Shown here: positions 52,410-58,934 of the stretch, piece by piece
Position numbering within the stretch: the stretch's first letter is position 1
Layout: each line of letters opens with the position of its first letter
Assembly: GCA_900319385.1 (NCBI GenBank)
Contig: ONOG01000001.1
Span: forward strand, 124,001-188,000
DNA: 64,000 nt
Direction of reading: 5' to 3'
DNA from: an uncultured Prevotellaceae bacterium
Lineage (GTDB): Bacteria > Bacteroidota > Bacteroidia > Bacteroidales > Bacteroidaceae
The notes under the pieces: model-generated
What the model saw: the letters and a program-made list of their open reading frames with translations, nothing else
Databases searched by the model: none
Told to the model about the DNA's origin: nothing
Position numbers and translations under genes: made by a program

Positions 52410-53336
52410 ATGACTGCCGACCTCTATCGTCAACTCAAGCGACAGCTGTGCACCTCCCTCGGCGAGAGTGAGGCGTCGGCGGTCGCTTTCTGGCTTTTAG
52501 AGGACGAGGCAGGGCTGAGCAAGACCGATGTGCTCATGGGTCGGGCCGACACGCTCAGCCCCGAGCAGACCGACCGTCTGTGCTCGATGGCCCGGCGCAT
52601 TGGCATGGGCGAACCGGTGCAGTACGTGCTGGGACACACCGATTTCTGCAACCTGCGCATCCAGGTGGCGCCTGGTGTGCTCATCCCCCGCCCCGAAACC
52701 GAAGGCCTGGTCCGCCTCAGTCTCTCTATGCTTCCACCCTGTCGCAGCGCCAGCGAAACTTCCTGTCCCACTATGCTGCGACCTCGTCGCAGCCAGCATT
52801 CGCTCCGCATCCTCGACCTCTGCACCGGCAGCGGCTGCATAGCCCTGGCCCTGAAGCACGCTTGCCCCGATGCCACGGTCGAAGGCTGGGACCTCAGCGA
52901 CGACACACTGCGCATCGCTCGGGCGAATGCCGAAGCCCTCGGCCTCGACGTCGGTTTCCGAAAAGCCGATGTCCTCAACCCTCAGACCAGCACGTCCGAC
53001 CGTCAGGAGGCGGAGCTCTGCCTCATCGTCAGCAACCCGCCCTACGTCTGCGAGGGCGAACGTGCGGACATGGAGGCGCGCGTGCTCGACCACGAACCGT
53101 CGATGGCGCTCTTTGTGCCCGACGACGATGCCCTCCGTTTCTACCGAGCCCTCGCTCGCTGGGGCGTCGTGATGCCCGCTGCCACCACGCTCGTGGCCGT
53201 CGAAATCAACCGACGCTTCGGCAACGACGTCGTCGCTGTGTTCCGCGAACACGGCTACTCCGACGTGCAGCTGCATCAGGACTCCTATGGCAACGACCGC
53301 TATGTGCAAGCAACTTATCTCCATGGAACCAACTAA
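52410..53336 (+). CDS. prmC: Release factor glutamine methyltransferase
   Basis: Methylates the GGQ glutamine of release factors RF1/RF2 using S-adenosylmethionine. 308 aa with the helical N-terminus, VLIPRPETEGLV, the SAM loop ILDLCTGSGCIALAL and the catalytic I-V-S-N-P-P-Y-V. Between R-L-S-L-S and L-R-I-L-D-L is an unusual insert of about 25 residues (LPPCRSASETSCPTMLRPRR) whose DNA holds a GCTGCGAC/GTCGCAGC palindrome. Normal family members have a short link there. Confidence 0.93.
   Translation: MTADLYRQLKRQLCTSLGESEASAVAFWLLEDEAGLSKTDVLMGRADTLSPEQTDRLCSMARRIGMGEPVQYVLGHTDFCNLRIQVAPGVLIPRPETEGLVRLSLSMLPPCRSASETSCPTMLRPRRSQHSLRILDLCTGSGCIALALKHACPDATVEGWDLSDDTLRIARANAEALGLDVGFRKADVLNPQTSTSDRQEAELCLIVSNPPYVCEGERADMEARVLDHEPSMALFVPDDDALRFYRALARWGVVMPAATTLVAVEINRRFGNDVVAVFREHGYSDVQLHQDSYGNDRYVQATYLHGTN
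52771..52794. repeat. GC palindrome inside prmC
   Basis: CTATGCTGCGAC-CT-CGTCGCAGCC; 22 of 24 bases match the intergenic copy at 13103-13126. Confidence 0.75.
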
Positions 53337-53814
53337 GAAAAAACTCAGCGAAGAGCAGGCCTACACACGCCTTGCCCGATTGTGCTCCCAAGCCGAATAC
53401 TGCCGCCACGACCTGCGCCGCAAGATGCAGGCCTGGGAGCTGCCCGACGGCTGCGAGGAGCGCATCCTGGCAAAGCTGGAGCAGGAACGCTTTCTGGACG
53501 AAACGCGCTATGCCCATGCCTTCGCCCGCGACAAATTCCGCTACAACCGCTGGGGAAGCCAGCGCATTGCTCTCGAACTGACCCTGCGCGGCATCGACGC
53601 CGACACCGTAGCCGACGCCTTGACCGAAATCACGGAGGAGGACAGCGACGCGACACTCGAACAACTGCTGCGCAAGAAGCTCCAGACGGTGAAAGCCAAA
53701 AGCGACTATGACCTCTTCCTCAAGCTGCTCCGCTACAGCGTGGGCCGCGGATATCCGAAGGAACAGGCGCACCGCTGCCTGCGACGAATCATCAATAGCG
53801 AAGAAGGAGAATGA
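53323..53814 (+). CDS. recX: RecX regulatory protein
   Basis: RecX binds RecA filaments and limits recombination and SOS activity. 163 aa, helical throughout, with repeats of the RecX three-helix type: LARLCSQAEYCRHDLRRKMQ, LEQERFLDETRYAHAFARDK, RYNRWGSQRIALELTLRGID. I chose the ATG at 53323, giving MEPTKKKLSEEQAYTRLARL; an ATG at 53287 would only add a read of prmC DNA. It overlaps prmC by 14 bases and dus by 4. Confidence 0.9.
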   Translation: MEPTKKKLSEEQAYTRLARLCSQAEYCRHDLRRKMQAWELPDGCEERILAKLEQERFLDETRYAHAFARDKFRYNRWGSQRIALELTLRGIDADTVADALTEITEEDSDATLEQLLRKKLQTVKAKSDYDLFLKLLRYSVGRGYPKEQAHRCLRRIINSEEGE

Positions 53815-54875
53815 AGATACGCGACATCGACTTGGGACATCGGCCAGTGATGCTGGCACCGATGGAAGACGTGACCGACGCAGCCTTCCGGCATATATGC
53901 AAGGAATTTGGCGCCGCGATGGTCTATTCCGAATTTGTCAGTGCCGACGCCCTGATCCGTTCCGTCGGCCGCACGATGGAGAAGATACGGGTGAGCGACG
54001 ACGAACGACCCGCCGCCGTGCAAATCTACGGCCGCGACGTGGATACGATGGTCGAGGCGGCCCGCATCGTCGAGAGCGAGGCACGGCCCGACGTGATCGA
54101 CATCAATTTCGGCTGTCCGGTGAAGAAGGTCGCCGGCAAGGGTGCGGGTGCCGGACTGCTGCGCAACCCCGAACTGCTGCTCGACATCACGCGTGCCGTC
54201 GTCCGTGCCGTGAAGTTGCCGGTGACGGTCAAGACACGGCTGGGCTGGGATCATAGCTCGAAAAACATTGTCACCCTGGCCGAGCAGCTGCAGGACTGCG
54301 GCATCGAGGCCCTGACAATACACGGTCGCACCCGTGCACAGATGTACACAGGAAAGGCCGACTGGACCCTCATCGGCGAGGTGAAGCGCAATCCCCGCAT
54401 GCGGATTCCCATCATCGGGAACGGCGACATCGACTCGGGCGAATGTGCGCTGCGGATGTTCGAGCGCTACGGCGTCGATGCCGTGATGGTGGGGCGCGCC
54501 ACGTTCGGCCAGCCGTGGCTGTTCCGCGAGATCCGCGAGGTGCTCGATGCCCACGCCGACAGCCCCTCAGCCGCCAGCGTTTGTCGCGATTCCGTCGCGG
54601 CAGTGCCCGCCCCGATGACCACGGAGTGGAAGCTCGACGTGCTGCGAAGGCAGATCCGCGAGAGCGTGGCCGCCTCGATGCAGCGCACCGACTGCGCCCG
54701 AAAGGCCACCGAACTGGGAGGCATCATCCACGTGCGGCGCCATCTGGCTGCGTCGCCCTTGTTCAAGGGAGTCCCCGACTTCCGTGCGGTGCGCATCCGT
54801 ATGCTGCGTGCCGAGACGATGGACGAACTCTTCGCCGCGCTCGACGAGGCAGAACAGCGCCTTCGAGCCCTTTAA
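53811..54875 (+). CDS. dus: tRNA-dihydrouridine synthase
   Basis: FMN-dependent reduction of uridine in tRNA. 354 aa: P-V-M-L-A-P-M-E-D-V-T-D at the N-terminus, the catalytic Cys102 in D-I-N-F-G-C-P-V-K-K-V, TIHGRTRAQMYTGKADW, I-I-G-N-G-D-I and a helical C-terminus. DusB-like by layout, but I do not assign a paralog. Between R-E-V-L-D and T-E-W-K-L is an insert (AHADSPSAASVCRDSVAAVP) encoded partly by a GTCGCGA/TCGCGGC palindrome. The start overlaps the recX stop. Last gene of the plus-strand operon. Confidence 0.93.
   Translation: MKIRDIDLGHRPVMLAPMEDVTDAAFRHICKEFGAAMVYSEFVSADALIRSVGRTMEKIRVSDDERPAAVQIYGRDVDTMVEAARIVESEARPDVIDINFGCPVKKVAGKGAGAGLLRNPELLLDITRAVVRAVKLPVTVKTRLGWDHSSKNIVTLAEQLQDCGIEALTIHGRTRAQMYTGKADWTLIGEVKRNPRMRIPIIGNGDIDSGECALRMFERYGVDAVMVGRATFGQPWLFREIREVLDAHADSPSAASVCRDSVAAVPAPMTTEWKLDVLRRQIRESVAASMQRTDCARKATELGGIIHVRRHLAASPLFKGVPDFRAVRIRMLRAETMDELFAALDEAEQRLRAL
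54582..54602. repeat. GC palindrome inside dus
   Basis: TGTCGCGA-TTCCG-TCGCGGCA: 8-base arms with one mismatch. Confidence 0.5.
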
Positions 54876-54876
54876 C

Positions 54877-54935
54877 TTATCACTTTTCCCTTTTCACTTA
54901 TCCCTTTTCACTTTTCCCTTTTCCCTTTTCACTTA
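54877..54935. repeat. CTTTTCCCTTTTCACTT simple repeat
   Basis: Pyrimidine-rich words repeat between dus and its terminator, resembling those at 32520-32590. Confidence 0.75.
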
Positions 54936-54942
54936 CTAAAGC

Positions 54943-54976
54943 ACGGAGGGTATGTCGATGCCGACATACCCTCCGT
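54943..54976. terminator. Bidirectional terminator between dus and the VWA gene
   Basis: ACGGAGGGTATGTCG-ATGC-CGACATACCCTCCGT, a perfect 15-bp stem between convergent genes. T-runs are weak on both sides. Confidence 0.75.
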
Positions 54977-55002
54977 CTGGTTAGTTACATTAGCAGGTTT
55001 GT

Positions 55003-56919
55003 TCAGTTCTTGGGTTCGGGCCTATTGCGGATGCTGCCCTTGCGACGCTTGGCCTCGCTGCCGGCGTCGGTGGTCTTTTCCTTACCGGTCAGCTCTTCGA
55101 TGATGTAGTCGAGTGACTTGTCGAAGTCGCCGAGGTTGTCGCTACCCACGGATGTCTCCTCGTGGAACACGTTCTTCCATCCGTCCATCAGCCCCCAGTC
55201 ACCCTCGTTAGTGTAGCCGTTGGTGTCGTAGGGTGCAAAGAGGATCATGCGGCGTCCGGTCGGCATTTCGTCCCACATGGCCTTCACCTCGTCGTAGGTG
55301 TAAGCCTGGTACATCGGGCCGAGGTCAATCGAGTTGCCGTCTGCATCGACTGCATAGGTGCCGTCCTCGTTCATCTGGTACTTGCGGCAGATTCCCTCGT
55401 TGACAATCTTATAGGTAGCATCGGTCCAGAGGATGACCACCTGGCGGTGGTAGCCGTCATCGACACCCCAGCTCTCGCGCTTGAAGGCTGCAGCCAGTGC
55501 TTCGAGGCCACTTTCGGGAGTATCGCCGCCATAGCTGAGCTCGATTTCATCGACGTATGCCTCGAAGGCGTCATGCTCCGTCCCGTTCGCCATGTTATAC
55601 ACGGGGCTCTCGTTCAGGGCCTCTTCGTTATCCACATTGATGTCGCTGTAGGTAATCACCTGTGCGTTGAGGCCGTTGAGCGTGATGCCGGCGGCGATGC
55701 ACTTGTCGTTGAACAGCTGATAGAATGCCTTGGCGTTTGACTTCACCATGTTGATTTCGTCGCTCATCGAGCCGGAGATGTCCATCACCATTATGACGTC
55801 CACAATCAGCTTGTTCTCATCCGTCGTGAAGGACTTGGTCGTGGTGTCGTACGACGTCGTTTCGTCATACTTCTGAGCCGGATCGAGTACGAGTTCCGGA
55901 GCTGCAGCCCCGGCATTGAACTGGTAGAAGGCGCGGTAGTAGTACTTCGACTTGGGGTTCAGACCACGGAAGTCAACGTCGAAGTTGTTGTCGTCCTTCA
56001 GCTCGGCAGTGCCTTCAAACTCAGCCTTGCCGATGAACAGGTTGTCGGGGTTCTTGTCGCAGACGACGCCCACCGTGCCCTTCTCCTTGAACGAAGGATC
56101 GGCGCAGAACACCGTACCGCTCAGCGTACAGCTGGAGCCGCCCACCTTGAACGAGGCTGTACCGGTCCAGACCGTCACCGTGCTGTAAGCCTTCTCGACA
56201 ACGGTCTCCTCGAAGGTGTCGGCAGCAGGAACGAAGGTGCAGGTGCCGTCGCTCGTCGTCTCGACCTTAGCCTCGGTCGGTGTGACGGTCTTTGCCTGGT
56301 AGGTCATGCCAGCCACGTCGCGGAAGTGCTCAAGGGCAGCCGCAACGGTGGGGTAACCGCTTACGACGCTGGCGTCAACCGTGCTGACAAAGTAGAACAA
56401 TGTGCGCTGCAGGTTGTTCTTGTAGTCAGCCTTCGAGAGCGCTTCGTCGAGCGTAGCCTTGCTGTACTTAATCTGTGCGACGGGCATCACAGCCGTAGCC
56501 GTCTTGAACACCAGTTCAAGGTCTTCGTCGCTCAGCCAGCTGAAGTTGAGCACACCGTCGTTCATCACGAGCTGCAAGGGGCGGTTGTCGGCCTTCGACA
56601 CGAGCAGCGTAGCCTTTGTCGCGCCGTCGAGCGAGGTGAAGTACAGCGTCTCGGTGCTCAGGTCGGCAGCGCCGGCAGCCTTGCGAGCCTTCGACGAGGA
56701 AGTGGCGTTCTTCTTCAGCAGGAAGTAGCCTTTAGGGGTAACGAAACCTTCGTCCCACGAACCCGTACCCGAAGCGAGCTTCAGGATGGTGCCCGACACC
56801 GGAGTGATAGGACCGGGCGTCGGCGTCGGAGAAGGCGAAGCAGCATCGTCGCTGCCGCAGGCAGAGAAGCCGATCAGACCGGCCACTGCCAATGCCAGAA
56901 AACTCAGTTTTTTCATCAT
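55003..56919 (-). CDS. Lipoprotein with von Willebrand factor A domain
   Basis: 638 aa. The signal MMKKLSFLALAVAGLIGFSA is followed by the lipid-modified Cys and a Ser/Asp/Pro spacer. Residues 35-340 are beta-rich and of unknown type. From about 370 a VWA domain carries the MIDAS motif D-I-S-G-S-M-S and ends near 610, with DAFEAYVDEIELSYGGDTPE between. Such domains bind protein or metal-bridged ligands, so a surface binding role is likely. The C-terminus is basic (K-R-R-K-G-S-I-R-N-R). Promoter box at 56974. Confidence 0.87.
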   Translation of the reverse strand: MMKKLSFLALAVAGLIGFSACGSDDAASPSPTPTPGPITPVSGTILKLASGTGSWDEGFVTPKGYFLLKKNATSSSKARKAAGAADLSTETLYFTSLDGATKATLLVSKADNRPLQLVMNDGVLNFSWLSDEDLELVFKTATAVMPVAQIKYSKATLDEALSKADYKNNLQRTLFYFVSTVDASVVSGYPTVAAALEHFRDVAGMTYQAKTVTPTEAKVETTSDGTCTFVPAADTFEETVVEKAYSTVTVWTGTASFKVGGSSCTLSGTVFCADPSFKEKGTVGVVCDKNPDNLFIGKAEFEGTAELKDDNNFDVDFRGLNPKSKYYYRAFYQFNAGAAAPELVLDPAQKYDETTSYDTTTKSFTTDENKLIVDVIMVMDISGSMSDEINMVKSNAKAFYQLFNDKCIAAGITLNGLNAQVITYSDINVDNEEALNESPVYNMANGTEHDAFEAYVDEIELSYGGDTPESGLEALAAAFKRESWGVDDGYHRQVVILWTDATYKIVNEGICRKYQMNEDGTYAVDADGNSIDLGPMYQAYTYDEVKAMWDEMPTGRRMILFAPYDTNGYTNEGDWGLMDGWKNVFHEETSVGSDNLGDFDKSLDYIIEELTGKEKTTDAGSEAKRRKGSIRNRPEPKN

Positions 56920-56973
56920 AGTTGTGTGATTTTAGAAGTTAATAAATGGGTGATTTAGTAAATTTGTCGGTAG

Positions 56974-56981
56974 CAAAGGTA
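56974..56981 (-). promoter_or_regulatory. -7 box of the VWA lipoprotein gene
   Basis: TACCTTTG on the minus strand, 54 bases before the ATG. Confidence 0.6.
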
Positions 56982-57205
56982 AGGTTCGGCGTGCGGAGCA
57001 CAAAATAATTCTCCCCCTTTTTTACGTCAGGATAGCACGTTCTGCGAATCTGAAAGATTTCTGCAAAAATGAAATGGAAATTTGCTCTTTTTTAGGCAAA
57101 TATGCGTTGTCGTAGCCTCCCGTCCCGGGTGCACAATTCATCCATTCAGACGCTGCGTCCTGCCCGACGGCCCCGCCCGTCAGCCACGGTGCCGTGTCGT
57201 TCCCC
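56982..57205. other. Left part of the repeat-rich gene desert
   Basis: No gene or ordered repeat is seen. Open frames across 57000-58150 arise from the repeats and do not resemble proteins. Confidence 0.6.
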
Positions 57206-57293
57206 TCGTGGCGCAGCGGAAAGTCGGCGGCGGTGCAGTGAGAAATCAGCGGCGGCGCAGTGAGAAATCAGTGGCGACGCAGCGGAAACACGG
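57206..57293. repeat. Tandem array, four 22-bp units
   Basis: Units at 57206, 57228, 57250 and 57272 of the type CGGCGGCGCAGTGAGAAATC-AG; the middle two differ at one base. The words GCGCAGTGA recall the array at 43031. Confidence 0.8.
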
Positions 57294-57355
57294 CGCATCT
57301 GCGCTCCGAACCCAGCCGTTGTCCGCATCAAATTCGTTGATGCCCCCCTCCAAAC

Positions 57356-57441
57356 TCAAAATATCATTGATATTTCCAAAAATATCAATGGAATTTGTAG
57401 AAATATCAGTGGAATTTCTGAAAATATCAATGATATTTTGA
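57356..57441. repeat. AT-rich 86-bp element, copy C
   Basis: TCAAAATATCATTGATATTT to ATGATATTTTGA, 21-bp inner period. It is nearly palindromic at its ends; its reverse strand aligns well with copy A. Confidence 0.88.
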
Positions 57442-57655
57442 GTCTGTTCGGCACAGCAGCCGAGTCGGAAGTGCGCCGTCGCTGTGTTTGGGGCACGCCG
57501 TCGCCGTGTTTGTGCGGCACACCAACGAAGTTGGGTGTGAACGTTGGCGGTGTTTGTAGGGCGCACCAACGAAGTTGGATGTGAACGTTGGCGGTGTTTG
57601 TAGGGCACACCAACGAAGTTGGGTGTGAACGTTGGCGGTGTTTGGGGTGCGGCGC
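57442..57655. repeat. GC-rich array, about nine 22-bp units
   Basis: Includes three 44-bp double units at 57517, 57561 and 57605 (GCACACCAACGAAGTTGGGT... then GAACGTTGGCGGTGTTTGTA). The preceding units (GTGCGCCGTCGCTGTGTTTG and GCACGCCGTCGCCGTGTTTG) keep the same 22-bp register. Confidence 0.87.
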
Positions 57656-57686
57656 GGCGGAGACACAGCAAGCCCCGAAGGGGCGA

Positions 57687-57885
57687 CAGACCACAGGCAG
57701 GGGTGGAGCGAAGCGGAACCCCTGCTCGGCGCGAAGAGGGCGATGAAGCCCCGAAGGGGCGACGGATAAAAAACAATCACGCGGGACACCCGACGGCTCG
57801 TCTTGCCTGTCGCCCCGTCGGGGCTTCGCCTCTCCCTTGTCATTTAGCAGGGGTTGCGCTTCGCTCCACCCCTGCCTGTGGTCTG
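57687..57885. repeat. Nested long inverted repeat
   Basis: A 40-bp arm starting CAGACCACAGGCAGGGGTGG (57687-57726) is inverted at 57846-57885 with one mismatch. Inside, GAAGCCCCGAAGGGGCGAC (57745-57763) is inverted at 57809-57827 with one mismatch. The whole 199 bp could form a cruciform or long RNA hairpin. Confidence 0.85.
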
Positions 57886-58174
57886 CCGTCCCTTCGGGAC
57901 TACTTCCGCCACGCACCGCACGTGTCATCCCTGCGGCGTACCTACGGCACGCAGGCCCTGCGCTCGACACATCACCAGCCATTCCCGCAGCTGACTCGTG
58001 TCAGCAGCTCCATGGCTGGCTACCTTACCTGTCCCTACGGGACAAGCTCCCTTTCTTCAAGTCTGCTGGAGAGGTATAGATGCGGAGCATCCACCATTCA
58101 TGGTTGCTATTATTCATGGTTGAGGGCATGAATTCGGAGCAGCCATGAAGGGTGTCCGATACATCTAATTCATG

Positions 58175-58340
58175 TAATTCATGGTATAAAAAAACGACAT
58201 CCGAAAGTTGAGTTTTTCTAACAATACATTAAGAACCGAAAAGCGACACGCCAAGGTGCGACGAGCGACACGTCAATCTTCATCAATCTTAACGTCAATT
58301 TGTCCTACTTTCGGATGTTGTTTTTTTATACCATGAATTA
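58175..58340. mobile_element. MITE-like element with 34-bp terminal inverted repeats
   Basis: The left end (58175-58208, TAATTCATGGTATAAAAAAA...) and right end (58307-58340) are inverse copies with a single mismatch. The 98-bp interior has no gene and contains GCGACACGTCAATCTTCATC. A diverged inverse copy of about 41 bp of the interior lies at 58584-58630. No clear target-site duplication was identified. Confidence 0.55.
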
Positions 58341-58788
58341 TTTCTAATGAGTTCTAATTTTGCCTGCGGGTTGTCTGGGTTTTCAAAATATTTTGTCTTT
58401 GGCAACCATGAATTTGTGATGCTCCGCATCTATTCCTTTTCCGCAGCAATAAAGCCGTGAGGCTTACTAATTCATGGTCGCAAAAAAACGGAAATTCATT
58501 GATAGGAATTAGAACTCATTAGAACTAATTCATGGTGTAAAAATTGATATACAAGGTGTCATCATTTCCGAAAGTTGAGTCAAAAGAAGATTGACGTAAA
58601 GATTGATAAAGATTGACGTGTCGCTCGTCGCAACTCGACGTGTCGCTTGCATGACCTCGGCGTGTCGCGATCCAAAAATGAGTGTGCGGTGGCGAGCCAT
58701 TCTGTCTGCGATTTGTGTATGCCCAATGCGGTCAAAAAGTAAAAAATGAGTGGATTTTTGCGACAAAATGTGTAAAAAATGAAAATAA
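58341..58788. other. Right part of the gene desert
   Basis: No gene seen. It contains ATTCATGGT/ACCATGAAT words (58330-58540), AGAACTCATTAGAACTAATT repeats near 58505, the partial inverse copy of the MITE-like interior (58567-58680) with its reiterated CGTGTCGC, and AT-rich sequence. Confidence 0.6.
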
Positions 58789-58820
58789 TTTGGCTATTTC
58801 GTTGCAATGTTGTAACTTTG
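58789..58820 (+). promoter_or_regulatory. Promoter of the secreted repeat-protein gene
   Basis: TTTG (58789-58792), 20-nt spacer, TAACTTTG (58813-58820). Leader of about 110 nt. Confidence 0.72.
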
Positions 58821-58934
58821 CAGCCATTATATACCTATTTATATATAGAAACCGCGCAGGTGCACACGTGCGCGTGGAAAGAGACAGTTTATTTATTTAT
58901 CAACCATCAATTATTCACTAAAATCTTTAAGCTT

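Noticed and set aside
57206-57655. CRISPR array
   Set aside because: Repeats of 22 or 44 bp run without unique spacers, and no cas gene is present.
56982-58150. Several open frames of 80-200 codons
   Set aside because: They read through the tandem and inverted repeats in more than one frame and show repeat-derived peptides only.
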